Positions 33,668 through 42,357 of a DNA stretch of 64,000 bases are shown one piece after another (position 1 is the first letter of the stretch; the number at the start of each line of letters is the position of its first letter). The stretch covers positions 62,001 through 126,000 of the forward strand of contig NZ_JARVKY010000014.1 in assembly GCF_029813785.1 (NCBI RefSeq), written 5' to 3'. The translations under genes were made by a program, and so were the position numbers. Below the pieces are notes generated by a model. The model saw only the letters and a program-made list of their open reading frames with translations, did not search any database and was not told the origin of the DNA. This DNA is from Streptomyces sp. DH41 (GTDB lineage Bacteria > Actinomycetota > Actinomycetes > Streptomycetales > Streptomycetaceae).

Positions 33668-34476
33668 AGCTCCCCAAGCAACTTCTCGACGTAGGCCAGC
33701 GACTCAGATGGAGTGAGGGCCTGCGCACGGATAATCCCATAGCGCGCGGCGAGGGCGCGGACCTCTTCGCGATCAGTCACCAGTGTGCTACGTCCTTGCG
33801 CCTCCGTATAGCCGATCTGCTCTCCTCCCGTGCGGGTGAAGAGTGTGAACCCCCCGTCCACACCGGCGTTGTCCTCCCTGTCGAGCGGCATCACCTGCAC
33901 CTCGACGTTGCGTTTCTGCCCAATGAGAAGGATCTGCTCAAGTTGTCCCCGCTGGACTGAGCTCCCGCCCAGTCGCCGCAGCAGTACGGACTCCTCCATG
34001 ACGAAACTGAACAGAGGAGCGGGCCACTTGTTGAAGATCTCCTGGCGGGACAGCCGTGCCGCAACCCTTTGCTCGATCGTGTCCTTGTTCAGCAACGGGC
34101 GACGCATGTTCAGTAGCGCCCGCATGTACTCCTCAGTCTGTAGCAGTCCCTTCACCACATGGGTGTCGTACGTCTGCAGCTCAACGGCCTCGGCCTCCAG
34201 CCGCGCCGCATCCCGGAAGAACGCCGGATACCGCGCCCGCGCAACCTCTTCCTTCATCGCCCGCAGGACGCCCCCGGCGTCCAGTACCTCGTCCGCCTTG
34301 TCGATCAGCTCCGGTTTGGGGATGCGCCGGCCGAGCTCGACCGACGTGATCTGGTCCTCCCCGTAACCGAGCCGGGATCCCAACTGCCCCCGGGTCAGTC
34401 CGGCCCGCTCGCGCAAAAGCTTCAACTGCCGCCCGAAGCACCGCAGGAAGCTCGCCCCGTCGTCCTGTTCCACCAT
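33664..34476 (-). CDS. XRE regulator with DUF5753 domain
   Basis: 270 residues from ATG 34476, with GGAGG eight bases upstream. The helix-turn-helix is in residues about 15-70 (LTRGQLGSRLGYGEDQITSVELG). The rest is DUF5753, with YDTHVVKGLLQTEEYMRAL and VQVMPLDRED. It forms a pair with the following DUF397 gene. Such proteins are developmental or ligand-responsive regulators of Streptomyces. Short CTGTACAG-like repeats in the gap to the divergent ATPase gene (34522-34675) may be its binding sites. Base composition is less GC-rich than in core genes around, in keeping with an accessory gene. Confidence 0.92.
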   Translation of the reverse strand: MVEQDDGASFLRCFGRQLKLLRERAGLTRGQLGSRLGYGEDQITSVELGRRIPKPELIDKADEVLDAGGVLRAMKEEVARARYPAFFRDAARLEAEAVELQTYDTHVVKGLLQTEEYMRALLNMRRPLLNKDTIEQRVAARLSRQEIFNKWPAPLFSFVMEESVLLRRLGGSSVQRGQLEQILLIGQKRNVEVQVMPLDREDNAGVDGGFTLFTRTGGEQIGYTEAQGRSTLVTDREEVRALAARYGIIRAQALTPSESLAYVEKLLGEL

Positions 34477-34650
34477 GACCGCCGCCTCCGGCACCTCATC
34501 ACCCACGGTTCTGGTACGCGGCTGTACAGGCCGGGGCCGTGCACACAGCGCAAAACACAACGCTACGCACAGTGATGAAGGGCTGATCCCCGAAAGCCCA
34601 CAAGTCCCTCGGACGAGAACCCGCTTCTACGTGTACGCACTTGGCGGCCA

Positions 34651-34675
34651 CCTGTACAGACCCGGCCAGTACAGG
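34651..34675. promoter_or_regulatory. CTGTAC inverted repeat in the XRE / HATPase divergent region
   Basis: CCTGTAC (34651-34657) and GTACAGG (34669-34675) form 7-bp arms around an 11-bp spacer. A further CTGTACAGG is at 34522-34530 and GTGTAC at 34631-34636. The cluster lies between the two start codons and is a candidate binding region for the XRE protein. Confidence 0.5.
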
Positions 34676-34721
34676 CGTTTCCGCTGGTCAGCGCCGTTCC
34701 GTCTTCGGCAGGCTCGGCGTC

Positions 34722-35198
34722 ATGGAAACCTCGGACACCACCACCGCACAGGCACCCGAAGTCCGGACCGCCCCGCACGAGTTCGCCATGCAGTTCACCT
34801 CCACCCCACGCGGTGCCCGTCTCGCCCGGCGTCTCGTCTCGCACCGGCTCGACCAGTGGGGGTACGGGTACGACTCCCCCGTCAACGAGACCCTGACCCT
34901 GATCGCGGCCGAACTCACCTCCAACGCCGTGCGACACGGCCACGTCCCCGGCCGGGACTTCCAGCTCCGGCTGACCACAGCGCCGGAGGCACTCCGCATC
35001 GAGGTGACGGACACCCGCACCGAGCAGGTGCCGCCCTCGTCCGTCCATGAGGTGCCCGGCGACGCGGAGGTGGGCCGGGGACTGCTCCTGGTGGCCCGAC
35101 TGGCCACTCGCTGGGGCACCGCTCCACGGCCCACCGCACCCGGCAAGATCATCTGGGCGGAGCTCATCCCGGAAACCGGCAAGGCAGTACACCCTTGA
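34722..35198 (+). CDS. HATPase_c ATP-binding protein (RsbW-like)
   Basis: 158 residues from ATG 34722. The N box is AELTSNAVRHG and the G boxes are VTDTRTEQ and GRGLLLVARLATRWG, as in the anti-sigma kinase family. There is no other domain. Streptomyces genomes have many such small kinases, often beside XRE/DUF397 genes, where a role in sigma-factor or anti-anti-sigma phosphorylation is assumed. The partner is unknown. Divergent from the XRE gene. Confidence 0.9.
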   Translation: METSDTTTAQAPEVRTAPHEFAMQFTSTPRGARLARRLVSHRLDQWGYGYDSPVNETLTLIAAELTSNAVRHGHVPGRDFQLRLTTAPEALRIEVTDTRTEQVPPSSVHEVPGDAEVGRGLLLVARLATRWGTAPRPTAPGKIIWAELIPETGKAVHP

Positions 35199-35216
35199 GC
35201 CTCGGGCCCGCTCGGT

Positions 35217-36104
35217 CTACCAGAAGCCGTACCGTCGGTCTTCGTGCTCCGAAAGGATGTCGCTCCCCCCTGCCCACTTCACCCCGCAGACATGGCACTG
35301 CACATGCCATTCGTCACTTGGCTCCAGAAAGATGGTCCTTCCCCGCTGTCCCACGCCCGGACACTCTCGCCCCACGTTCGAATCAAGGCTCAGCCCCAAG
35401 GACGAGAGGCCGTAGAGCATCTGCTGCACCAGATCCTCGGACTCCTTCAGCTCCCTCGGACCATCAGCCCGATATAGGCTCTCGTCGGCATCGCCGCGTC
35501 TCCCGTGGAGGGTGACCTCGAAGTCGGTTGCCCGGCTGTCCGGATCGACAGCACGGTCAAACACGCTGAAGGTCCACTGCTGCGCCTGCGTCGCCGATGC
35601 ACGGCTGTCCTGCGTCAGGACAAGCGCCTCATGATGCCGAAGGCGTCGGCGTAGGCGCACGGCGATCGTCCCGTTCGGAAGAGCGCGCCACGGAGGCTCA
35701 TCCTCGGTCCGCCTGTTGTCCCGTAGCAAGGACTGTCGCAGCTCGCTGTAGTCCACAGCGACGCGAGACATCGCCACCGCGCTCTCGGCGACCTGTGTCT
35801 CCATTTCCGTGGCATCGCTCAGATCGCAGGAAGCGGTCAACTGCCGGCGGACGGCAGACCTCAGAAGGGGGTCCAATGCGCCCAGCTCCCATGCCTTCTC
35901 CGCTGCCTCCACTGTGAACAGCGCACCACGGCACAGGTCGCGTCGGCCGACCCGCCTGTCTTCCTCCTCATGATGTCCGCAGTCTTCTGTCGCGAGGTCT
36001 CCCCCGCGGCCATGAAAATCGACCATTTCCCACCCTCTCGTATCAACGATCGGCGACACTGTGATCGTCACTCCGTCGTCCGCCTGTGCGGGATCACAGA
36101 CCAC
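35217..36104 (-). CDS. hypothetical protein with C-terminal zinc-knuckle-like motif
   Basis: 295 residues if the GTG at 36104 is used; ATG 36026 with GAGGGTGGGAA upstream is an alternative. I do not recognise the family. A CxxCG motif, VQCHVCGVKW, occurs near the C-terminus, and there is a CGHHEEED stretch near residue 43. The middle is rich in Arg, Asp and Ser. Codon use is clearly less GC-biased than in flanking core genes, which suggests horizontal acquisition. It is convergent with the HATPase gene and lies at the right end of the island after tRNA-Leu. Confidence 0.6.
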   Translation of the reverse strand: MVCDPAQADDGVTITVSPIVDTRGWEMVDFHGRGGDLATEDCGHHEEEDRRVGRRDLCRGALFTVEAAEKAWELGALDPLLRSAVRRQLTASCDLSDATEMETQVAESAVAMSRVAVDYSELRQSLLRDNRRTEDEPPWRALPNGTIAVRLRRRLRHHEALVLTQDSRASATQAQQWTFSVFDRAVDPDSRATDFEVTLHGRRGDADESLYRADGPRELKESEDLVQQMLYGLSSLGLSLDSNVGRECPGVGQRGRTIFLEPSDEWHVQCHVCGVKWAGGSDILSEHEDRRYGFW

Positions 36105-36263
36105 TCTGCCCCGTCCACGCCATCAACGTCCCAACCGCATCAGCCAGTTCCACGTCAGCTCCGTGTGAGGCCGAGGACTGTTCGTGCGGACGCAGCTGCC
36201 GGTGCCCTCCGATGGACCGACTAGGACAGGGCATCCAAAGAGCTCGGCCCGCACCGCGGGCCA

Positions 36264-36292
36264 CTGAAGACTCGGAAGCGACCGGGCAGAAT
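36264..36292 (+). promoter_or_regulatory. promoter of the YchJ-like gene
   Basis: CTGAAG (36264-36269), a 17-bp spacer and CAGAAT (36287-36292) lie just before the ATG at 36300, seven bases after the -10, predicting a leaderless transcript. Confidence 0.5.
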
Positions 36293-36299
36293 AGCCGCC

Positions 36300-36674
36300 A
36301 TGACCACCCCTTCCTGCCCCTGCGGGCTGCCCGACCCGTACGAGAAGTGCTGCGGCCGTTTCCACGCGGGGGAAGCCTCCGCGCCCACCGCCGAGACCCT
36401 CATGCGCTCGCGCTACAGCGCCTTCGGGCGTCTGGACGCGGGCTATCTGCTGCGGACGTGGCATCCGAGGACGCGCCCCGAGCGCCTCGATCTCGACCCC
36501 GGGACGCGGTGGACCGGTCTGGAGATCCTGGACACGACCGACGGGTCCGCCTTCCATTCCGCCGGGACTGTGACCTTCCGGGCGTCCTACCGCGGCGGTT
36601 CGCTGCACGAGCGGAGCCGGTTCGAGCGGGTGGACGGGGCGTGGGTGTACGTCGGCGGGGAGTTCCTCGCGTAG
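36300..36674 (+). CDS. YchJ-family protein (UPF0225, SEC-C-like zinc motif)
   Basis: 124 residues. The N-terminal zinc motif CPCGLPDPYEKCCGRFH is the SEC-C-like signature of YchJ/UPF0225 proteins, followed by the conserved MRSRYSAFGRLDAGYLLRTWHP. The C-terminal half is the NTF2-like fold. Function is not established; the zinc motif resembles that at the C-terminus of SecA. From memory, S. coelicolor SCO1677 is this protein, which places the end of the accessory segment just upstream. Convergent with gntR. Confidence 0.93.
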   Translation: MTTPSCPCGLPDPYEKCCGRFHAGEASAPTAETLMRSRYSAFGRLDAGYLLRTWHPRTRPERLDLDPGTRWTGLEILDTTDGSAFHSAGTVTFRASYRGGSLHERSRFERVDGAWVYVGGEFLA

Positions 36675-36701
36675 AGCCCGGCCCGGGCCCCCGTCCGCGC
36701 G

Positions 36702-37403
36702 CTACGGCGCCAGGATGTCCAGCTCCTGGAGCGCCCCGACCGTGATCTCCCGGGTCAGCCGCTCGGCGCGCTCGGCGTCCCGCGCGCGGACCGCCTCGGC
36801 GACCTGGACGTGCAGGGTGACGGCGGCCGGGTCGGGGTCCTCGAACATCACGTCGTGATGGGTGCGGCCGGCCAGGACCTCGGCGACGACGCCGCCGAGG
36901 CGGGCGAACATCTCGTTGCCGGAGGCGGTCAGGATGACGCGGTGGAAGGCCACGTCGTGGAAGAGGTACTGCTCCAGCTGGTGACCGCTCGAGTTGGCGA
37001 CCATGCCGAGCGCGCACTCGGTCAGCTCGGCACACTGCTCCGGTGTGGCGAGCCGCGCCGCCAGACCCGCCGCCACCGGTTCGACGGCCGACCGCAGCAC
37101 GGTCAGGGAGCGCAGCTGCCGCGGGCGTTCGGCGCCGGCCAGGCGCCAGCGGATGACCTGCGGGTCGTAGACGTTCCACTCGTACTCGGGCAGGACGGTC
37201 ACGCCCACCCGGCGGCGTGACTCGACCAGGTGCATGGACTCCAGCACCCGGACCGCCTCCCGCATCACGGAGCGCGACACCTCGAAACGCTGCGCCAGCT
37301 CGTCCGTGCGCAGAACGCTGCCCGCGGGGTACTCGCCCGCTGTGATCGCGGGGCCGAGGGTGTCCAGTACGCGGCCGTGCAGCCCTCGGCCCGGTGTGCT
37401 CAT
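36702..37403 (-). CDS. gntR: GntR-family (FCD) regulator of gluconate genes
   Basis: 233 residues. A winged helix-turn-helix (residues about 8-70, LAQRFEVSRSVMREAVRVL) is joined to an FCD ligand domain (HDVAFHRVILTASGNEMFARL). It is divergent from gntK and gntP, the classic arrangement for a gluconate-responsive repressor. Two palindromes in the 137-bp gap, at 37444-37455 and 37496-37516, are candidate operators. The role as gluconate regulator is inferred from context. Confidence 0.9.
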   Translation of the reverse strand: MSTPGRGLHGRVLDTLGPAITAGEYPAGSVLRTDELAQRFEVSRSVMREAVRVLESMHLVESRRRVGVTVLPEYEWNVYDPQVIRWRLAGAERPRQLRSLTVLRSAVEPVAAGLAARLATPEQCAELTECALGMVANSSGHQLEQYLFHDVAFHRVILTASGNEMFARLGGVVAEVLAGRTHHDVMFEDPDPAAVTLHVQVAEAVRARDAERAERLTREITVGALQELDILAP

Positions 37404-37443
37404 GCACTCAGCGTACGGGGCGCGTCACGGGAACAAAAAGTCA

Positions 37444-37455
37444 GACTTATATGTC
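37444..37455. promoter_or_regulatory. putative GntR operator
   Basis: GACTTATATGTC is a near-perfect palindrome of the form GAC-w-TATA-w-GTC, in an unusually AT-rich spot between gntR and gntK. It sits 41-52 bp upstream of the gntR start. Confidence 0.55.
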
Positions 37456-37495
37456 ACACCCTCTTGAATTCGTCGTACCTAATGGGTTTCAGTTA

Positions 37496-37516
37496 CGTCG
37501 ACATCACGTGTCGACG
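37496..37516. promoter_or_regulatory. inverted repeat upstream of gntK
   Basis: Arms CGTCGACA (37496-37503) and TGTCGACG (37509-37516) pair perfectly around 5 bp, ending 24 bp before the gntK ATG. It could be a second operator or a leader hairpin. Confidence 0.5.
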
Positions 37517-37540
37517 AAGACAGCAGACAGCGAGAGTGCG

Positions 37541-38068
37541 ATGCAGCGACTGCACACCCCCCACGTCGTCGTGGTCATGGGCGTAGCGGGCACCGGGAAG
37601 ACCACCATCGGTCCCCTGCTCGCGGCCCGGCTCGGCGTTCCCTACGCCGAGGGCGACGACTTCCACCCGCCGGCCAACATCGCCAAGATGACGGCCGGCA
37701 CCCCGCTCACCGACGAGGACCGCGGGCCCTGGCTGGACGCCATCGGCGGCTGGGCGCACGGGCGGGCGGGGCTCGGCGGGGTGGTGAGCAGTTCGGCGTT
37801 GAAGCGGTCGTACCGTGACCGGCTGAGGGCCGCCGCTCCCGGTGTCGTCTTCGTGCATCTCACGGGCAGCCGCGAGCTGATCGAGGACCGGATGTCGAAC
37901 CGGCAGGGGCACTTCATGCCGACGGCCCTGCTCGACTCCCAGTTCGCCACGCTCCAGCCGCTGGAGCCGGACGAGGCGGGAGTCGCGGTGGACGTCGCGG
38001 GAGCCCCGGAGGAGATCGCCGAACGAGCGGCGAACGCCCTGAAGGATCTCCCCGAGCCGGTCCAGTAG
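37541..38068 (+). CDS. gntK: gluconokinase
   Basis: 175 residues, the short P-loop type of gluconate kinase. Walker A is MGVAGTGKTTIG near residues 13-24. GDDFHPPANIAKM is the substrate-binding signature, and DEDRGPWLDAI follows. It makes 6-phosphogluconate for the pentose phosphate pathway. It is followed 104 bp later by the gntP permease, so uptake and phosphorylation are probably co-expressed under GntR. Confidence 0.95.
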   Translation: MQRLHTPHVVVVMGVAGTGKTTIGPLLAARLGVPYAEGDDFHPPANIAKMTAGTPLTDEDRGPWLDAIGGWAHGRAGLGGVVSSSALKRSYRDRLRAAAPGVVFVHLTGSRELIEDRMSNRQGHFMPTALLDSQFATLQPLEPDEAGVAVDVAGAPEEIAERAANALKDLPEPVQ

Positions 38069-38172
38069 CTCCCCCCTCCCCCCTTCCCCCCCACCCTCCC
38101 CCGGGGTCGTGCCGCCACCCGCGGACACGGCCCCGTCCTCCCCCCTGACCCCCATTACGCAAGGGATCCACC

Positions 38173-39570
38173 GTGACCAGACTCAGCGTCGAGGTGCTGG
38201 CAGCGGACACCGTCGAGCCGATCACCTCGGCCGGTCATGCCCAGCTGGGCATCGCCGTGCTCCTGGGCATCGCCGTCATCGTCCTGCTCATCACCAAGTT
38301 CAAGCTGCATGCCTTCCTGTCGCTGACCATCGGGTCACTGGCGCTCGGCGCGTTCGCCGGGGCGCCGCTGGACAAGGTCATCACCAGCTTCACCAGCGGA
38401 CTCGGCTCCACCGTCGCGGGTGTCGGCGTCCTGATCGCGCTCGGCGCGATCCTCGGCAAGATGCTCGCCGACTCCGGCGGCGCCGACCAGATCGTGGACA
38501 CCATCCTCGCCAAGGCGACCCCGCGGTCGATGCCGTGGACGATGGTGCTGATCGCCTCCGTCATCGGCCTGCCGCTGTTCTTCGAGGTCGGCATCGTCCT
38601 GCTGATCCCGGTCGTCCTGATGGTCGCCAAGCGCGGCAACTACTCCCTGATGCGCATCGGCATCCCGGCGCTGGCCGGCCTGTCCGTGATGCACGGTCTG
38701 GTCCCGCCGCACCCCGGCCCGCTGGTCGCGATCGACGCGGTCGGCGCCAACCTGGGTGTGACGCTCGCGCTGGGTGTCCTGATCGCCATCCCGACGGTGA
38801 TCATCGCCGGTCCGCTGTTCTCGAAGTACGCGGCCCGCTGGGTGGACGTCCCGGCCCCCGACCGCATGATCCCGCAGCGTGCCTCCGAGGACCTGGAGAA
38901 GCGCCCCGGCTTCGGCGCCACCCTGGCCACGATCCTGCTGCCGGTCGTGCTGATGCTGGCCAAGGCGCTCGTCGACATCATCGTCGACGACCCGGAGAAC
39001 GTGGTTCAGCGCACCTTCGACGTGATCGGCAACCCGCTGATCGCCCTGCTCGCCTCCGTGATCGTCGGCATCTTCACGCTGCTGCGTCCGGCCGGGTTCG
39101 GCAAGGACCGCCTTTCCGGTCTGGTCGAGACGGGCCTCGCGCCGATCGCGGGCATCCTGCTGATCGTCGGCGCGGGCGGCGGCTTCAAGCAGACGCTGAT
39201 CGACTCCGGCGTCGGCGAGATGATCCTGCAGATCTCCGAGGACTGGTCGATCCCGGCGCTGCTGCTGGCCTGGCTGATCGCGGTGGCGATCCGGCTGGCG
39301 ACCGGTTCGGCGACCGTGGCGACCGTCTCGGCGGCCGGTCTGGTCGCGCCGCTCGCGGCCGACATGTCGACCACGCACGCGGCCCTGCTGGTCCTGGCCA
39401 TCGGCGCCGGCTCGCTCTTCTTCAGCCACGTCAACGACGCCGGCTTCTGGCTGGTGAAGGAGTACTTCGGACTGAACGTCGGGCAGACCATCAAGACCTG
39501 GTCCGTGATGGAGACGATCATCTCGGTGGTCGCGGGGGCTCTGGTCCTGCTCCTCTCACTGGTCATCTAG
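38173..39570 (+). CDS. gntP: GntP-family gluconate permease
   Basis: 465 residues from GTG 38173 after AAGGGA. About 12-14 membrane segments are apparent. MVLIASVIGLPLFFEVGIVLL and GLVPPHPGPLVAIDAVGAN, quoted in part, are typical of GntP proton symporters. It imports gluconate, which GntK then phosphorylates. Last gene of the gluconate operon; a hairpin follows at once. Confidence 0.95.
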   Translation: MTRLSVEVLAADTVEPITSAGHAQLGIAVLLGIAVIVLLITKFKLHAFLSLTIGSLALGAFAGAPLDKVITSFTSGLGSTVAGVGVLIALGAILGKMLADSGGADQIVDTILAKATPRSMPWTMVLIASVIGLPLFFEVGIVLLIPVVLMVAKRGNYSLMRIGIPALAGLSVMHGLVPPHPGPLVAIDAVGANLGVTLALGVLIAIPTVIIAGPLFSKYAARWVDVPAPDRMIPQRASEDLEKRPGFGATLATILLPVVLMLAKALVDIIVDDPENVVQRTFDVIGNPLIALLASVIVGIFTLLRPAGFGKDRLSGLVETGLAPIAGILLIVGAGGGFKQTLIDSGVGEMILQISEDWSIPALLLAWLIAVAIRLATGSATVATVSAAGLVAPLAADMSTTHAALLVLAIGAGSLFFSHVNDAGFWLVKEYFGLNVGQTIKTWSVMETIISVVAGALVLLLSLVI

Positions 39571-39587
39571 CCGCACGACGCCTGTGT

Positions 39588-39615
39588 GACCTGGGGGCCG
39601 TACGGCTCCCAGGTC
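39588..39615 (+). terminator. terminator of gntP
   Basis: A 12-bp stem with one wobble (39588-39599 with 39604-39615) and 4-nt loop, 18 bp after the stop. Confidence 0.8.
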
Positions 39616-39738
39616 AACGGTCCCGGCCCGCGCCGCCGCTCCCCGGCACTGCCCCAGCACTTCCCCGGCTGGGCGTGCGCCCGGATGATGGAAGGTCCCC
39701 GGTGCGTGTCCGGGGACCTGGTCACGTCGGGGGGCGTC

Positions 39739-40815
39739 ATGGGGATCTCGCTCGGCACGCGGATCGCGGGGCTCTGCCTCGCCGGGACGGTGGCGGTGGT
39801 GGTGGCCTCCTGTGTCGCCGACGGCTCCGGTGCGCCCCGCGGCGACCGGGACGTGAGCGTGGCGGGCGGATCGTCGAACGGCGGCCCGGACGGTACGCCG
39901 CGCGAAGCGGCCGAACCCTCCGCGGCCGCCCCTTCACCCCCTTCATGGCGGCCGGACGGCAGTGGTGGCCCGGTGGGCGTACCGCGGGCCGACAGTCCGG
40001 TGCCTGTGCCACCCCCGGCCTCCACCGCCGTCGCGCCCTTAACCCCCCGCCCGGCACCACCGGCCGAGGACCACGGTGCGCGGCCCCTCGCCGTCCCCGC
40101 CTGGCTCCCGCCGGGCCCCGTCTCCCCCGACACGGACGCCGTACCGGATCCGCGGAGCCTCTACGACCGGCTCCGCGCGCCCGCCACCGGCTGCGGGGAC
40201 GTCCTGCGCAGCGTCCCGCTGGTGGCGCCGACCGCCGACTGGCGGTTGCTGCGCGGTCTGGCGAACGCCTGTCTGGCGGTGCAGGGCCGGGGCGGCAGCT
40301 GGGAGACGGCGGCCCGCGACCACGCGGAGCTGGCCGGGCGCCTGGACGGCTGCAAGAACGACGCCGCCTACGACGTACTGACCGGCCTGCTGGAGTTCCA
40401 CCGGCTGCGTCCCGGCGCCACGGTGCGGCTCGGGGCGGCTCCGGACGGCGCCCCGGCGTGCGACTACGGCATCGCCTCGGTGGACGCGGGTCCCGATGGA
40501 GCCGCCCGGCCGGGCGACCTGATCTCGATCGAGCTGCGTGGCACGTACTTCGACCACGCCGAGCTGCTGCGGGACGGCGGCGTCTTCGTCGGCGGGGTGA
40601 GCGTGCCGGGCCCCCTCGCCTCGCTGCCGGCCGACGGGAGCGACCACCTGCGTCTCACTGTCACCGTCCCCGCGGTGTCCGCCGCCCCGGGGACGCCGGT
40701 CGACGTGCGTGTCCGGTACGGCGGGACGGAGCCGGCCCGCGAGGGCGCCTTCGTGCTCGCCGCCCCGGAGCCGCCCACGCCCCCGGTGTCCGTGTCAGTG
40801 TCCGCGTCCCCGTGA
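39739..40815 (+). CDS. putative lipoprotein of unknown function
   Basis: 358 residues. MGISLGTRIAGLCLAGTVAV leads to the lipobox VVASC, with the lipid-modified cysteine at residue 25. Residues 30-130 are a Pro/Ala/Gly-rich, disordered spacer that would span the cell wall. The C-terminal half is folded: cysteines in TGCGDVL, NACLAV and DGCKNDAAYD suggest disulfides, and the last 110 residues look like an Ig-like beta domain. No family is recognised. It is convergent with the amino-acid permease, with only 3 bp between stops. An ATG at 39688 is an alternative start. Confidence 0.78.
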   Translation: MGISLGTRIAGLCLAGTVAVVVASCVADGSGAPRGDRDVSVAGGSSNGGPDGTPREAAEPSAAAPSPPSWRPDGSGGPVGVPRADSPVPVPPPASTAVAPLTPRPAPPAEDHGARPLAVPAWLPPGPVSPDTDAVPDPRSLYDRLRAPATGCGDVLRSVPLVAPTADWRLLRGLANACLAVQGRGGSWETAARDHAELAGRLDGCKNDAAYDVLTGLLEFHRLRPGATVRLGAAPDGAPACDYGIASVDAGPDGAARPGDLISIELRGTYFDHAELLRDGGVFVGGVSVPGPLASLPADGSDHLRLTVTVPAVSAAPGTPVDVRVRYGGTEPAREGAFVLAAPEPPTPPVSVSVSASP

Positions 40816-40818
40816 GGC

Positions 40819-42357
40819 TCAGGAGGACGCGGCCTTGTCCAGCTGGAACGCCTCGTTGCCCTGGCCGATGCGGGCGTGCCGCTCGGGTGCGCGGGAGCGC
40901 AGGAGCAGACCCTGCGCCAGGCCGGCGATCGCGGCGAGGCCGATGATGCCGGGCAGCACCCAGCTCAGGGAGGAGTCGGGTCCGGCGCCGACGAGGACGT
41001 CGAAGTCCTTGACCGTGTAACCGGCGATCACCAGCAGGGCGACGCCCGCGACGGTGGAGGTGGCCAGCCGCACCCCCTGGGCACCGGCGGCGCCACGCCG
41101 TACGAAGAAGGCGACGACGGAGAACGAGGCCGCGGCCATCAGCACGATCACACCCAGGGCACCGATGTTGCCGCCCCAGGTGAACAGGTGCAGGACGGGC
41201 TGGGTGGGATCGCCGTCGGGCTTGTCGTCGGCGATGGCGAAGCCGACGACCACGACCGCGGACACGGCGGTCTGGAGCAGCGAGCCGGTGCCGGGCGCGC
41301 CGCTGGAGCCGCTGGTGCGTCCGAAGGCGGCGGGCAGCAGCCCCTCGCGCCCCATGGCGAAGGCGTACCGGGCGACCACGTTGTGGAAGCTGAGCAGGGC
41401 GGCGAACATGCCGGTCACGAACAGGATGTGCAGGACGTCGGTGAAGGTGCCGCCGAGCCGGGACTCGGTGAGGAAGAACAGGAGCCCGGCGCTCTGTTCC
41501 CGCGCGGTGCCGACGATCTGGTCGGGTCCGGTGGCCACGGTCAGCGCCCAGCTGCTGAGCGCGAAGAAGACCGCGACCCCGCCCACCGCGAGGAACATGA
41601 CGCGCGGCACGAGTACGTGCGGCCGGCTGGTCTCCTCGGCGTAGACGGGTGCCTGTTCGAAGCCGAGGAAGGCGGCGATGCAGAAGCACAGCGCGGTCCC
41701 GACGCCCGCTCCCGTCAGGGTGTCCGGGTCGAAGGCGTGCAGCGACAGTCCCTGCGCGCCCGGGTCGGTCACGGCGGCGATGTCGAACACGACGACGAGC
41801 ACGACCTCGATGAGCAGCAGCACGCCCAGTACGCGGGCGTTGACGTCGATCTTCAGCCAGCCCAGCGTGCCGACCGCGAGCACGGCCAGCAGGGCCGGTA
41901 TCCACCAGGCCACCTCCAGGTCGGCGTAGGTGGCGAGGAGTCCGGAGACCTCGAAGCCGAAGATGCCGTAGATGCCGACCTGGAGGGCGTTGTAGGCGAC
42001 CAGGGCGACCATGGCGGCACTCGCGCCGGCGGTGCCGCCGAGCCCGCGGGAGATGTACGCGTAGAAGGCGCCCGCGTTGTGGACGTGCCGGCTCATCTCC
42101 GCGTAGCCGATGCTGAACAGGATCAGCACCACGCCCAGCAGCACGAAGAGCAGCGGCTGTCCGACGATGCCCATCACCGCGAAGGTGGTGGGCATGACCC
42201 CGGCGACCACCATGAGGGGGGCGGTGGCGGCGAGGACGGACAGGAGCAGGCCCCCCGTGCCCAGCCGGTCGGCGCGCAGCGCCCGCTCCTGCCCCTTGAA
42301 GGTGCTGATGCCGCCGTCGCTCTTGGGTCCGCTCGTGCGCGAACTGCCCGTGGTCAT
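40819..42357 (-). CDS. APC-family amino acid permease
   Basis: 512 residues from ATG 42357. Twelve or more membrane helices are present. The first, LLSVLAATAPLMVVAGVMP, carries the glycine/alanine-rich unwound segment of APC transporters; AGAFYAYISRGLGGTAG is another family hallmark. It is probably a proton-coupled amino acid or amine importer; specificity is unknown. It follows the hypothetical gene at 42459-43460 on the same strand after 101 bp that contain three 9-bp repeats of GAGTCCGGT type. Confidence 0.9.
   Translation of the reverse strand: MTTGSSRTSGPKSDGGISTFKGQERALRADRLGTGGLLLSVLAATAPLMVVAGVMPTTFAVMGIVGQPLLFVLLGVVLILFSIGYAEMSRHVHNAGAFYAYISRGLGGTAGASAAMVALVAYNALQVGIYGIFGFEVSGLLATYADLEVAWWIPALLAVLAVGTLGWLKIDVNARVLGVLLLIEVVLVVVFDIAAVTDPGAQGLSLHAFDPDTLTGAGVGTALCFCIAAFLGFEQAPVYAEETSRPHVLVPRVMFLAVGGVAVFFALSSWALTVATGPDQIVGTAREQSAGLLFFLTESRLGGTFTDVLHILFVTGMFAALLSFHNVVARYAFAMGREGLLPAAFGRTSGSSGAPGTGSLLQTAVSAVVVVGFAIADDKPDGDPTQPVLHLFTWGGNIGALGVIVLMAAASFSVVAFFVRRGAAGAQGVRLATSTVAGVALLVIAGYTVKDFDVLVGAGPDSSLSWVLPGIIGLAAIAGLAQGLLLRSRAPERHARIGQGNEAFQLDKAASS

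Noticed and set aside
32234..36299. Complete integrative element at tRNA-Leu
   Set aside because: No integrase, excisionase or replication gene, and no repeat of the tRNA 3' end was seen. Kept only as an accessory island.
38109..40946. A 945-codon frame in the gntP region
   Set aside because: A shifted frame of gntP and the lipoprotein gene, Arg/Pro/Gly-rich, with no motifs.
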